Source: Endomychus coccineus (Eukaryota; Arthropoda; Insecta; Coleoptera; Endomychidae). Taken from it: DNA of 64,000 bases. The DNA is taken from the NCBI GenBank assembly GCA_958510875.1, contig OY294070.1, positions 44,601,299 to 44,665,298 on the forward strand, in the 5' to 3' direction. Shown here piece after piece: positions 1 to 10,036 of the stretch. The notes beneath the pieces were generated by a model. The model saw nothing but the letters and a program-made list of their open reading frames with translations, was not told the DNA's origin and did not search any database. The translations under genes were made by a program, and so were the position numbers. How positions within the stretch are numbered: the first letter of the stretch is position 1; each line of letters starts with the position of its first letter.

Positions 1-1055
1 GAGCTACAAAATCTTTGAACGTGAATCTCGTTCGAGAAATGAAATCGTAAAATATTTTTTGATGAACAAACTTTGTCCGCGTAGAATCTCTCGTCGAACG
101 GATCTCCAAACTTATAAGTTCCTCGTCATGCGCACTAGCTCCGTCGAGAAACAGTTTTGCCTCGAATGAAATTTGTTGAAACGAAATCTCACCGGTGGAT
201 TTCTTCGAGCTGTAAAATCTTTGAACGTGAATCTCGTTCGAGAAATGAAATCGCGAAATATTTTCTGATGAACAAACTTTGTCCGCCTAAAATCTTTCGT
301 CGAACGAATCTCCAAACTTTTAAGTTCCTCGTCATGCGTACTAGCGTCATCGAGAAACAGTTTTATCTCGAATGAAATTTGTTGAAACGAAATCTCACCG
401 GTGAATTTCTTCGAGCTACAAAATCTTTGAACGTGAATCTCGTTCGAGAAATGAAATCGTAAAATATTTTTTGATGAACAAACTTTGTCCGCGTAGAATC
501 TCTCGTCGAACGGATCTCCAAACTTATAAGTTCCTCGTCATGCGCACTAGCTCCGTCGAGAAACAGTTTTGCCTCGAATGAAATTTGTTGAAACGAAATC
601 TCACCGGCGGATTTCTTCGAGCTGCAAAATCGTTGAACGTGAATCTCGTTCGAGAAATAAAATCGTAAAATATTTTCTGATGAATAAACTTTGTCCGTCT
701 AAAATCTCTCGTCGAACGAATAATTGTTGAAACGAAATTCCACCGGTGGATTTTTTCGAGCTACAAATACTTTGAACGAAACTCTCGTTCATCGAGAAAT
801 AGTTTTGTCTCGGATGAAATTTGTTTAAACGAAATCTTACCGGTGGATTTCTTCGAGCTAGAAAAACTTTGAACGAAACTCTCGTTCGCGAAATGAAATC
901 GTAAAATATTTTCTGATGAACAAACTCTGTCCGCCTAGAATCTCTCGTCGAACAGATCTCCAAGTTCCTCGTCATGCGCACTAGCTCCGTCGAGAAACAG
1001 TTTTGCCTCGAATGAAATCTGTTAAAACGAAATCTCACCGGTGGATTTCTTCGAG
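1..1055. repeat. hr-like tandem repeat array 1 (partial)
   Basis: Degenerate tandem copies of a block that repeatedly contains an ACCGGT-centred palindrome (TCCACCGGTGGA or TCTCACCGGTGGA), a TTCTTCGAGCT motif, a CTCGTTCGAGAA palindrome-like motif and a GAACAAACTTTGTCCG motif. The array runs off the left end of the window. Long open frames across it come from the repeat itself and are not genes. The arrangement recalls the homologous regions (hrs) of baculoviruses and nudiviruses, which are palindrome-rich enhancers and putative origins. That function is inferred by analogy only. Confidence 0.8.
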
Positions 1056-1427
1056 CTGCGAAAACTTCTGCAGCAGTGATGACTCACAGTTACGTGACGT
1101 ATACGTGACGTAGCACGGGGGCAACGAAAATTGTGGAAAGCAACTTTCAGTTCTCGCGAGAAGCTAACGCCAAGTTTAAACAGTTAACGGGGCTCCACGT
1201 ACCCCCATAGCACCCCCTGCACCCCTATATATATAATATATATATATTATATATATATTATATATAAAACCTCCGCGACGGCCTGCTCCTTCTTACTACT
1301 ACGTTGTTCTTACTCTGGTCAAGGAGGTTTAGGATCGCGGGCGAGAAGCTTGCTGATTATATAGTTAATTTAGGGTCAGCTGAGTGAATACTCGATTCTC
1401 ATTGGACTAGAGCCAATTGACGTCACA

Positions 1428-1435
1428 AAAATCCT
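1428..1435. promoter_or_regulatory. CRE-like site TGACGTCA in repeat A
   Basis: A perfect TGACGTCA palindrome (ATF/CREB-type site). It is conserved in all four A repeats: 1428-1435, 9230-9237, 38466-38473 and 43606-43613. A second pair of TGACGTA half-sites sits next to the hr array at about 1091-1112. Baculovirus hrs are known to carry CRE-like motifs, so a transcriptional-enhancer role is plausible but not proven. Confidence 0.5.
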
Positions 1436-1643
1436 AAAATCTACTGATTTCTGACGAAAATCACGGTAGAAGGGGTAAAATTTTGATCAGATTCAATTCA
1501 GAGTTTCGAGGGCGAAGTCGATTGAAATTGTACAATATTAAACCCACCCCATTCACAGATTTAGTAATTTCATGATATTCATGAGACATCTATGGAAGAT
1601 TTAATACTGTACACGTTGATTGGAAGTTCAAGGGAATTCTACC

Positions 1644-1844
1644 AGATGGCGTTCATCTGCTTTTTGTAACAAATTGATATAACTTTTCGATAGGTGGCGC
1701 TCACCAAGTTGTCACATCGGAATTGCATTATATTTCGAAAGATGGCGCTTTTTACATCACCTCAACGGGATCGCATTACATTTCAATAGGTGGCGCTCTT
1801 CACGTTACTGTGACGAAATTGCATTACATTTCGGTAGATGTCTC
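1644..1844 (+). repeat. 48-bp tandem array with CTCF-like core in each unit
   Basis: AGATGGCGT, AGGTGGCGC, AGATGGCGC and AGGTGGCGC start at 1644, 1692, 1740 and 1788, exactly 48 bp apart. A degenerate fifth unit (AGATGTCTC) starts at 1836. Copy 2 has the same spacing at 9461, 9509, 9557 and 9605. The inverted copy has cores at 43278, 43326 and 43374. The core matches the AGRKGGCGC core described for insect CTCF sites. Because 48 is a multiple of three, the array creates a spurious 16-aa repeat ORF. Confidence 0.75.
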
Positions 1845-2216
1845 CGAATACTATTTCCGATCAGAAATTATCGCACTAAGATCGCTGAATCTGTTTCTAC
1901 GACGATGCATAGTTTTGAAATTCGCATCTCATAACGACTACGTTAGAGTAATCTTCGATTTCCATATAGGGGGGGGGGGGTCAAGCGTATAAAATTTCAC
2001 AATTTAATTTCTCGGACGAGAATTGCGTGCAGAAATAGGAACAACTGGTACGTTGACAACTCTATCTTTTCTATCGACGTTTAATAAAACTATGTATCGT
2101 TGAAGTCGTTAGTCGATAAATTTTGGTCGTTAGTGGATATGTTCGATTCCATTTCATGTATGTAAAATACGTTCGGAACGAGAAACGACCTAAACGTTAA
2201 CGCCCACCAATCGCCA

Positions 2217-2330
2217 ATCGACATGAAGTATGAATTTCGTTCTAATATACTGCAGCGCGGTATATTCTTATTACACAAAAACGAAAATGACAAAGGTAAA
2301 AATAGAAACAAATCATTGGATAATATATTT
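2217..2330. other. Short non-coding spacer
   Basis: After repeat A ends within Fanzor-upstream sequence, the DNA switches to unrelated AT-rich sequence that leads to the 3' end of the minus-strand gene. No gene is seen here. Confidence 0.5.
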
Positions 2331-2825
2331 TTATTCATTCTCTTCCCCGAGCCAATCGAAATATAATCGCTTGAGTTCGAATTCCTCCTCTGCATATTGT
2401 TCGCGATTCTCCTCCTGCTCATTTTGTTGCCATAACGCGTCCAACAGGTCGGACCAATCCTCTCTCCGTCTGGTACGATAATCCTGGTCTCCTTCACCAG
2501 GGTCCGACCAATAGCCTTTTTCTTCTCGTGTACGATCTTGTCCCCATTCGCAAGAGTCCCAATCTTCTATTTTTCCCCTCGCACAATCCTCCTGTTGTTT
2601 CCCGTCACACCAACCCTCTGTTGTACGATGCCGTTGTTTCCCGTCACGAATGTCTGACCAATCCATTGTTGTACGATCCCCTTGTTTCCCGTCACGAATG
2701 TCTTCACGAATGTCTGACCAAGCTTCTCTTGTACAATGATGTTGTTCCCCGTCACGAATGTCTGACGTGAACTTCATCGTGGTCCACTCGATTTTTCGAC
2801 GTTTGGATTTCTTACTTGGCGACAT
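2331..2825 (-). CDS. Acidic repeat protein, 164 aa
   Basis: The frame opens further upstream at a GTG. The first ATG (2825) gives a basic start (MSPSKKSKRRK) that could be a nuclear localisation signal. The middle holds four to five imperfect repeats of about 18-20 residues around SDIRDGKQ and TT.DWSDI, followed by a Glu-rich tail ending in EEFELKRLYFDWL. The tail pattern (W.DL, an acidic stretch, a tyrosine and WL) resembles the C-terminus of the minus-strand 109-aa protein at 40853-41182, suggesting a small divergent family. No enzyme motif is seen and the function is unknown. The repeats are also visible in the DNA as repeated CCCGTCACGAATGTCTGACC. Confidence 0.6.
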   Translation of the reverse strand: MSPSKKSKRRKIEWTTMKFTSDIRDGEQHHCTREAWSDIREDIRDGKQGDRTTMDWSDIRDGKQRHRTTEGWCDGKQQEDCARGKIEDWDSCEWGQDRTREEKGYWSDPGEGDQDYRTRRREDWSDLLDALWQQNEQEENREQYAEEEFELKRLYFDWLGEENE

Positions 2826-3055
2826 ACTGAACGCGTAATTTAGTCGAACTAATGACAAATGATTATCCACGACTTCATTATATACTCTTTATCGAAATAC
2901 GCCCAATTTCGAAGCAGGGTGATCGAAACGCGACTTGGGAATGCTCTCCCATAAGAAAATTCGTGAGTGTGAATCGATGTAATGCTAGTTCGGAAAATGG
3001 AAATGATAACACTTCTGTTGTATATTTAGAACCTATGCTATAATGAATATCGTCT

Positions 3056-3067
3056 CCTATATAAACG
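3056..3067 (+). promoter_or_regulatory. TATA box for the 397-aa zinc-knuckle gene
   Basis: CTATATAAACGG lies about 60-70 bp before the ATG at 3129, and a short TCAACA-containing leader follows. This upstream region is unlike the Fanzor promoters even though the encoded N-terminus is shared. Confidence 0.45.
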
Positions 3068-3128
3068 GAGATCGTGCATATACAAACATCCAGTCGATCA
3101 ACAGCTAAACACCGTTCAACATCACAAT

Positions 3129-4322
3129 ATGCCGTGTGCAACATGTGGCGGTCCAGATCACATGCGAAGTACCTCGAAAAAATGCATACATCGAGTGTTC
3201 AAAAAGAAACGAGTCAACAAGCCATGCATAACGTGTGGCGGTTCAAATCATAGGAGTAATACTTCAAAAAAATTTCCACGTCGGGAAAAACTAGTCGAAA
3301 ATAGCGAACAAACTTTACCGGTATGCGAGCGTGCCAGTACCTCTCCTATCGAAAGTAACAGTTCGGTTGAAGGCGACGAAGAGTTATCTTCGTCCGAATA
3401 TGAAACTGAACAAAGTGATGATAATTCGTCCGATGATAACGCTTCACAGTTTTTAGTGACCGATATGAAAGAGTCGTCGAGCGAACCGAACGACAATTTC
3501 CAAGACCTGTGGAAGCCTATGCCAATATATCGAGTGGACCTGAATACGGGTGAATTAATTGGTCCAACTGCGATGTACGAAGATCCCAAACGAACAAGCG
3601 AAACACTCGTGGCCAAGGAGAGCTGTAGATATCTGATGGAAAACGCATTTTTCTTCGATGCCGAATATGAGAAATTCGGTACGGATTTCATCTATATCGC
3701 TGCGGCTTTCAGACAGGGGACACTGACGACATATCTGAATGGCACACCGTATAGCTTGGCAACCAGGGAAACGTTCCAAATTGAGAAACATTTTGCATTT
3801 CTATTCGGCTTGCCGAACGATCGACTGCTCCGCGTGAGTAATCACGTGCGAGCGGGTCACTGGAGAGACGCCACCAAGGCGGTGTCGCCGATTACAATAA
3901 TTGACAGCATATATGTTCGCCGGCCGGTACTACCGATACCGATTATCGTGACTTGGGACGATGATATGAATGGGAAATTTTTTGATGGATATTTTCAAAA
4001 CGATTGGGATAATAGTAGGGGCTTGGTACTGGTATTGAATAACGAGCGAGTTTCCATGCCGATCGAGTGGTACACACTGACCGGCAGAACGTGCGGAAAG
4101 TATATACACTATGACATGGTTCGAATACCTTCGCGTCAGCGACTGTTCACCTATACCATTGTCACGACCGATTCGCATTACTCGTGTAAGAGTGAATTCA
4201 CATTCGAAGATTTCCACGATGTTCTAGGGTGTAATGTCAATCACGAACAAACTACATCTTGTGAGGATAGGAGTGTGAAATTGCAATGTATTGTAATAAA
4301 CATGTACCTTTTCGCTCAATAA
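3129..4322 (+). CDS. Zinc-knuckle protein with Fanzor-like N-terminus, 397 aa
   Basis: The first 19 residues (C3, C6, H11, C19 in the context MPC.TCGG.DH) match the N-terminal CX2CX4HX7C knuckle of the three Fanzor proteins in this window. A second, broken copy of the knuckle follows at residues about 32-48 and has lost its last cysteine. Residues about 75-125 are Ser/Asp/Glu-rich. The C-terminal half (about 145-397) is globular and unrecognised, and it has no RuvC-like motif. The AATAAA signal overlaps the stop codon. The shared knuckle suggests domain exchange within the element. It may bind nucleic acid, but the function is unknown. Confidence 0.7.
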   Translation: MPCATCGGPDHMRSTSKKCIHRVFKKKRVNKPCITCGGSNHRSNTSKKFPRREKLVENSEQTLPVCERASTSPIESNSSVEGDEELSSSEYETEQSDDNSSDDNASQFLVTDMKESSSEPNDNFQDLWKPMPIYRVDLNTGELIGPTAMYEDPKRTSETLVAKESCRYLMENAFFFDAEYEKFGTDFIYIAAAFRQGTLTTYLNGTPYSLATRETFQIEKHFAFLFGLPNDRLLRVSNHVRAGHWRDATKAVSPITIIDSIYVRRPVLPIPIIVTWDDDMNGKFFDGYFQNDWDNSRGLVLVLNNERVSMPIEWYTLTGRTCGKYIHYDMVRIPSRQRLFTYTIVTTDSHYSCKSEFTFEDFHDVLGCNVNHEQTTSCEDRSVKLQCIVINMYLFAQ

Positions 4323-4836
4323 AGATGTTATTATTTTCCATTATCTTTCAATTTACATACGAATTTTTCAACGGATCAATTCTTGATCTTGAAACACTAG
4401 CATAATAATACCAGAACAAAATAATAATGATAATTTATTTATTATAAACAAATGAACACATCACATTACGTAGTATACATTGTAATTTCTACTGTTATTT
4501 TGACACGATTGTTCATCTTTATATCCGTGAGTCCTTTTGCATCCCAACGCGAAATGAAAATCGTTTAGAGTAAAATGATCTTTAGCGATGATCTTTAGCG
4601 ATGAACTGTTGATCGGTTATTTCCACAGTATGAGTCCATGCGACAATGATACATTTCATATCGTACGAATTATCATATTGTGGCTATTGTGGCCATTAGT
4701 TCGATTTTGAGCGATTTAAGTCTTAGCTTTGAATTATCGTCACTAAGATATCCATTAAAAAAACTTGTATCGTTCACATCGCACCTTGTTTGGCAGCAGA
4801 TTCGAAATAAATAAAAATAATAATTATAAAATCAAT
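4323..4836. other. AT-rich intergenic region, no gene seen
   Basis: It lies between the 3' ends of convergent genes. It contains a short direct repeat (GATCTTTAGCGATGA, twice near 4578-4605) and AATAAA-type signals. No supported ORF or RNA gene was seen. Confidence 0.5.
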
Positions 4837-5361
4837 TTATTTATGCAAATCCATACAATCGGGGAAAATTCGCACTGTCAAATACGTTGTCGGACTTTTT
4901 TCATGCCGCCTCAGGAACTCGTCGATCTTGTCCAAGAGTCGCACATATATCAGACGAATGTGTGAACATATACACGTTTCCGGGCCAGTACGTACTTTGG
5001 GATCACTCCAGACACATTGTATGTAATGATCATTGTTCATTTTTACAAATTTTTTACTGTAATTGTACATATCCCGAACCATAAACTCGATATGTCGGAT
5101 CTGCCTAACATATTTCAGATTGAAATCTTGCTCTGCCAAATCCGAACGCTCAAATTTTCTTCTTTCTTCGAGAAATAATTCATACGCGTTATTCATCAAT
5201 AGCTCGCACACTAAATTCATCTGGACGTCGTAGAAACAACGATTGCAAACTGAACCGCGTTTGAATAGGCAGACCCATATATATGTAATTGACTGTATAC
5301 GAAGAAAATGGAAATATAGAGCCTTATTAATTTGTCGTTCGAGAATTGGTTCTTGAAACAT
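4837..5361 (-). CDS. Hypothetical protein, 174 aa
   Basis: An ATG-started frame whose residues 45-174 have gene-like composition (helical, charged, with scattered Cys and Trp). No domain is recognised. The region around its start (5230-5425) is duplicated at 7455-7660, where the coding frame is absent. So this could be an intact gene whose promoter was copied, or a gene fragment. An alternative start is the Met of MNLVCELL (residue about 48). It is transcribed away from the hr-like block at 5400-5690. Confidence 0.4.
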   Translation of the reverse strand: MFQEPILERQINKALYFHFLRIQSITYIWVCLFKRGSVCNRCFYDVQMNLVCELLMNNAYELFLEERRKFERSDLAEQDFNLKYVRQIRHIEFMVRDMYNYSKKFVKMNNDHYIQCVWSDPKVRTGPETCICSHIRLIYVRLLDKIDEFLRRHEKSPTTYLTVRIFPDCMDLHK

Positions 5362-5425
5362 ATTTTTCCGTGTATCAATGAATGTTTTATTTTTTCAATG
5401 TAATTTCACTTCGAACGAATTCCAC
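5230..5425. repeat. Duplicated upstream segment (pair with 7455-7660)
   Basis: The same order of blocks occurs in both places: a GATTGC-AACTGAACCG block, an ATATATATG run, a GAAATAT block, a TGGTTCTTGAAA block, then CCGTGTATCAA.GAATGTTTTATTTTTTC and a TGTAATTTCACTTC block. Both copies lead directly into hr-like repeats. This is a segmental duplication within the left arm. Confidence 0.65.
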
Positions 5426-5690
5426 CGGTGGATTTCTTCGAGCTACAAAAATTTTGAACGTAACTCTCGCTCGAAAAATAAAATCGTAAGATATTTTCTG
5501 ATGAACAAACTTTGTCTGCCTAGAATCTCTCGTCGAACGATCGATTGTCGAAACGAAATCTCACCGGTGGATTTCTTCGAGCTGCAAAAACTTTGAACGT
5601 AATTTTCGTTCGAGGAATGGAACAGTTTTATCTCGAGTGAAATTTGTTGGAACGAAATTCCACCGGTGGATTACTTCGAGGTTCGGTTAT
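5400..5690. repeat. hr-like repeats, short block 2
   Basis: About two units of the same hr-like repeat (ACCGGTGGATTTCTTCGAGCT, CTCGTTCGA-type and ACAAACTTTGTC motifs) lie between the 174-aa gene and the 3' end of the 439-aa gene. Confidence 0.75.
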
Positions 5691-5768
5691 CTTTTGAACT
5701 GACGAGGATCACTGCAATTACGGAAAATAAAACAAAAACATTTGAGAATATATTTTTATTAATAAATA

Positions 5769-7088
5769 TCACACTTTCAAATTCAATTGTGTCGATGGCC
5801 GAACACGATTCCGGACGAACGTTTTTTCAATTTTGTCGATGAGTCGGCCAACCAGATCATACTTTACTATGCCGTATCGATCGTACGCGTGACGAATCTC
5901 ATGATTCAGCTCTAACCGATTGATATAGTATTTGCAAAAAATAAACATCAGATGCTGATTTGTGAAAATAAATCGTAATGCCAACATTTTCAATGATCTC
6001 GGCGATACCGTCGAATCTACAAAAAATTCGAAGAACCCAGTCGACCTAGTTCTCTCACGCAACAGCAAATAAATGTGTCGTGTACGCTCATTGAGATGGT
6101 TCGCGGAATCGGTTCTCGAATTGATAATGTAATACAGTGGGGAGTCGATCGATGGATGAGGACTCGATATAAACGGATACAACAACGAAATTGCTGTAAA
6201 AATCGAACACCGATCATTGCGATAGCAATGTAATTTCAATTCCTCCAGAAAATTAACATCTTCTTCGTTCGATTGCAGGTAATTATGAGTGGCCAACAAA
6301 AATATAACGGCGACAGTCGCAATTTTTCGATAGGTGACATTGCTATCGAATTTAATTTTCGTGTGATCGGCCGAGCAATAAGGAACAAATGTCATAATCA
6401 GTTCACGAACATGACGCAAATCCGTCAAGTAATTTTTCGTTTTCAATGCTGTGAGATTATCGAGTAAATGCGGCAAATTAATTTTGTAATACGTGTGTTG
6501 CGTGAACATATATCTGAAGCACATGACAACGATTTCGATGTCCGAGTCACACTGCAACAAATCGTGTAATGACGAATTATCGTCGTTAAACGCTCGGAAT
6601 ATCAGAGCGTACATGATTGCCGATCGATTGTAAAACACATCGATATGCAACAAACTTTCAAAAAAATTATCGATATACAACAAACTTTGAAAAAAAGTAC
6701 ACCTCATAAAACTGATGTAGTCAACGATGTTAGCAACTTCGCTTGATAAACACACCGTCGCTGCTGACGAAGACGATATCGATGGTAACGATGATATCGA
6801 TGGATGTTGTGTCGACTCGAAATTGGTTAGAAAAAGACACATTTCCCATCCACAAATATACGCATCGACGACATTGAAAGAAAATCGCATATCTTTATGA
6901 TATAATTGTATACCACGATCGTGCAAAATCTCAATTATGAAATTTTTCAAGTTATATTTCACCCTCGTAACTTTTTTTTTGATATCGATCGGCACTTCTT
7001 GTAGCGGACGAAAAACTCGTTCCGTTACGTGACTGCAACGTTTGTTCTGATAGGTCTCGGTAGACGATGACGGCAGCGATACCTGCAT
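5769..7088 (-). CDS. Paralogous protein family, left-arm copy, 439 aa
   Basis: Homologous along its whole length to the plus-strand protein at 41621-42838 (shared MQVSLPSSSTE start, TERVFRPL.EVPIDI, DAYIC.WEMCLFLTNFES and the C-terminal VRNR.RPSTQLNLKV). The ATG at 7088 is chosen because both genes carry an in-frame TTG 18 nt upstream and the Met is conserved. The protein is helix-rich with a Ser-rich insert and has no recognised domain. The homology continues into the flanking DNA (5680-5768 and 7089-7145), so the whole cassette was duplicated in inverted orientation between the two arms. Function unknown. Confidence 0.75.
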   Translation of the reverse strand: MQVSLPSSSTETYQNKRCSHVTERVFRPLQEVPIDIKKKVTRVKYNLKNFIIEILHDRGIQLYHKDMRFSFNVVDAYICGWEMCLFLTNFESTQHPSISSLPSISSSSAATVCLSSEVANIVDYISFMRCTFFQSLLYIDNFFESLLHIDVFYNRSAIMYALIFRAFNDDNSSLHDLLQCDSDIEIVVMCFRYMFTQHTYYKINLPHLLDNLTALKTKNYLTDLRHVRELIMTFVPYCSADHTKIKFDSNVTYRKIATVAVIFLLATHNYLQSNEEDVNFLEELKLHCYRNDRCSIFTAISLLYPFISSPHPSIDSPLYYIINSRTDSANHLNERTRHIYLLLRERTRSTGFFEFFVDSTVSPRSLKMLALRFIFTNQHLMFIFCKYYINRLELNHEIRHAYDRYGIVKYDLVGRLIDKIEKTFVRNRVRPSTQLNLKV

Positions 7089-7660
7089 ATCGGTTTTATG
7101 TTCCAACTATTGTGATATCTATCTGATGTGTCGAATCGCACTGGTGGCTTCGTGATCACGTTCTCTTTATATTGCTGTCGACGTCTGGAGAAGGAACAAC
7201 GGATGCGCAGCAAAATTCCGAATCGTTGAAGTCGTTTGATGAAAAGTTGAACGTTACTCTTGTTCGATGAATGAAATTGTAGGATATTGTTTGGTGAACG
7301 AAATTCGTCTGTTGGATTTCTCATCGAATAACTTCAATGACTCGTTGCTAGAAATCACGTTTTTTTTTGGATTGTTCACTAGCTGCCACACAGGACAATA
7401 ATTTTTCGTTTTTATCTGACATGTTAGGGTAGAATGATCGATTTGGTCGAACGATGTCGTACAAACTACGATTGCGAACTGAACCGTACGTTACTTGGGA
7501 ACATATATATATATATATGCACTGCATTGTAAAGGAAGAAAACGGAAATATGCAGTCGTATTCGTTTGTGGTATGGAAAATGGTTCTTGAAATATATCCT
7601 TCCGTGTATCAAGGAATGTTTTATTTTTTCGATGTAATTTCACTTCTAACGAACGGTTCA
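7089..7660. other. Intergenic region with degenerate repeats
   Basis: It holds the upstream flank of the 439-aa gene (matching 41540-41620 in reverse), a decayed hr-like stretch (about 7215-7335) and the second copy of the 5230-5425 duplication (7455-7660). No gene is seen; the small ORFs here are short and unsupported. Confidence 0.5.
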
Positions 7661-8865
7661 CAATTAAACGAAATTCCATCGGTGGATTTCTTCGAGCTAC
7701 AAAAACTTTGAACGTGACTCTCGTTCGAGAAATGAAATCGTAAATTATTTTATGATGAACAAACTTTGTCTGTCTAGAATCTCTCGTCGAGAAACGAAAT
7801 TCCACCGGTGGATTTCTTCGAGCTACAAAAACTTCGAACGAAACTCTCGTTCGAGAAATGAAATCGTAAATTATTTTATGATGAACAAATTTTGTCCGTC
7901 TAAAATCTATCGTCGAACGATTGAGTGTTGAAACGAAATTCCACCGGTAGATTTCTTCGAGCTGCAAAAAATTTGAACGTAACTCTCGTTCGATGAATGA
8001 AACAATTTTGTCTCGAGTGAAATTTGTTGGAACGAAATTCCACCGGTGGATTTCTTCGAGCTACGAAAACTTTGAACGAAACTCTCGTTCGAGAAATGAA
8101 ATCGTAAATTATTTTATGATGAACAAATTTTGTCCGTCTAAAATCTATCGTCGAACGATTGAGTGTTGAAACGAAATTCCACCGGTAGATTTCTTCGAGC
8201 TGCAAAAAATTTGAACGTAACTCTCGTTCGATGAATGAAACAGTTTTGCCTCGAATGAAATTTGTTGAAACGAAATCTCACCGGTGGATTTCTTCGAGCT
8301 ACAAAAACTTTGAACGAAACTCTCGTCGAACGAGTCTCCAAACTTAAAGTTCCTCGTCATGCGCACTAGCTCCGTCGAGAAACAGTTTTGCCTCGAATGA
8401 AATTTGTTGAAACGAAATCTCACCGGTGGATTTCTTCGAGCTACAAAAACTTTGAACGAAACTCTCGTCGAACGAGTCTCCAAACTTAAAGTTCCTCGTC
8501 ATGCGCACTAGCTCCGTCGAGAAACAGTTTTGCCTCGAATGAAATTTGGTGAAACGAAATCTCACCGGTGGATTTCTTCGAGCTACAAAAACTTTGAACG
8601 AAACTCTCGTCGAACGAGTCTCCAAACTTAAAGTTCCTCGTCATGCGCACTAGCTCCGTCGAGAAACAGTTTTGCCTCGAATGAAATTTGGTGAAACGAA
8701 ATCTCACCGGTGGATTTCTTCGAGCTACAAAAACTTTGAACGAAACTCTCGTCGAACGAGTCTCCAAACTTAAAGTTCCTCGTCATGCGCACTAGCTCCG
8801 TCGAGAAACAGTTTTGCCTCGAATGAAATTTGTTGAAACGAAATCTCACCGGTGGATTTCTTCGA
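7660..8865. repeat. hr-like tandem array 3, includes a 142-bp higher-order unit
   Basis: hr-like repeats continue up to repeat A. From about 8270 the array becomes very regular, and the same open-frame boundaries recur every 142 bp (8344, 8486, 8628, 8770). Each unit contains the ACCGGTGGATTTCTTCGAGCT block, the CGAACGAGTCTCCAAACTT block and the CTCGTCATGCGCACTAGCTC block. The near-identity of the units implies recent expansion or gene conversion. Confidence 0.85.
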
Positions 8866-10031
8866 GCTGCGAAAACTTTTGCAGCAGTGATGACTCACAG
8901 TTACGTGACGTATACGTGACGTAGCACGAGGGCAACGAAAATCGTGAAACGCAACTTTCAGCTGTCGCGAGAAGCTAGCGCTAAGTCTAGACAATCAACG
9001 GGGCTCCACGTACCCCATAGCACCCCCTGCACCCCTATATATATAATATATATATATATTATATATATATTATATATATAACCTCCGCGACGGCCTGCTC
9101 CTTCTTACTACTACGTTGTTCTTACTCTGGTCAAGGAGGTTTATGTTCGCGCGCGTGGAGCTCTCTGATTATATAGTTAATTTGGGGTCAGCTGAGTGAA
9201 TACTCGATTCTCATTGGACTAGAGCCAATTGACGTCACAAAAATCCTAAAATCTACTGATTTCTGACGAAAATCACGGTAGAAGGGGTAAAATTTTGATC
9301 AGATTCAATTCAGAGTTTCGAGAGCGAAGTCGATTGAGGTTAAATTGTACAATATTAAACCCACCCCATTCACAGATTTAGTAATTTCATGATATTCATG
9401 AGACATCTATGGAAGATTTAATACTGTACACGTTGATTGGAAGTTCAAGGGAATTCTACCAGATGGCGTTCATCTGCTTTTTGTAACAAATTGATATAAC
9501 TTTTCGATAGGTGGCGCTCACCAAGTTGTCACATCGGAATTGCATTATATTTCGAAAGATGGCGCTTTTTACATTACCTCGACGGGATCGCATTACATTT
9601 TAATAGGTGGCGCTCTTCACGTTACTCTGACGAAATTGCATTACATTTCGGTAGATGTCTTCGAATACTATTTCCGATCAGAAATTATCGCACTAAGATC
9701 GCTGAATCTGTTTCTACGACGATGCATAGTTTTGAAATTCGCATCTCATAACGACTACGTTAGAGTAATCTTCGATTTTCATATATGGAGGGGATGGTCG
9801 AGCGTATAAAATTTCACAATTTAATTTCTCGAACGAGAATTGCGTGCAGAAATAGGAACAACTGGTACGTTGGCAACTCTATCTTTTCTATCGACGTGTA
9901 ATAAAACTATGTATCGTTGAAGTCGTTAGCCGATAATTTTTGGTCGTTAGTGGACATGTTCGATTTCGTTTCATGTATGCAAAATACGTTCGGAACGAGA
10001 AACGACCGAAACGTTAACGCTCACCAATCGC
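8866..10031 (+). repeat. Conserved repeat A, copy 2 (direct orientation)
   Basis: Near-identical to 1056-2216, with the same TA palindrome (about 9040-9079), CRE (9230-9237) and 48-bp CTCF-like array (9461-9613). Here it runs uninterrupted into the Fanzor 1 promoter. The left end of the Fanzor unit is therefore missing, replaced by repeat A at about position 9840. Confidence 0.85.
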
Positions 10032-10036
10032 CAGCG

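Larger units (their letters stand above)
1056..2216 (+). repeat. Conserved repeat A, copy 1 (direct orientation)
   Basis: This segment is nearly identical to 8866-10031 and, in inverted orientation, to 38270-38832 and 43262-43965. In order it holds tandem ACGTGACGTA half-sites, a GC-rich block, an alternating TA palindrome (about 1230-1266), a conserved CCTCCGCGACGG block, a perfect CRE (TGACGTCA, 1428-1435) and a 48-bp tandem array (1644-1844). From about 2030 it matches the upstream region of the Fanzor genes. It stops at 2216 just before where the Fanzor TATA box would be, so it looks like a module that has lost its Fanzor gene. Confidence 0.85.

Noticed and set aside
1723..1992. 89-aa ORF conserved at 9540-9809
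   Set aside because: It starts at TTG and exists because the 48-bp tandem repeat is a multiple of three; the conservation is that of repeat A as DNA.
8138..8994. Overlapping families of ORFs across the hr arrays (also 38803-40766 and 43950-46516)
   Set aside because: They recur with the 142-, 97- and 237-bp repeat periods, shift frame between units and show no independent conservation. They are by-products of repeats with few stops.
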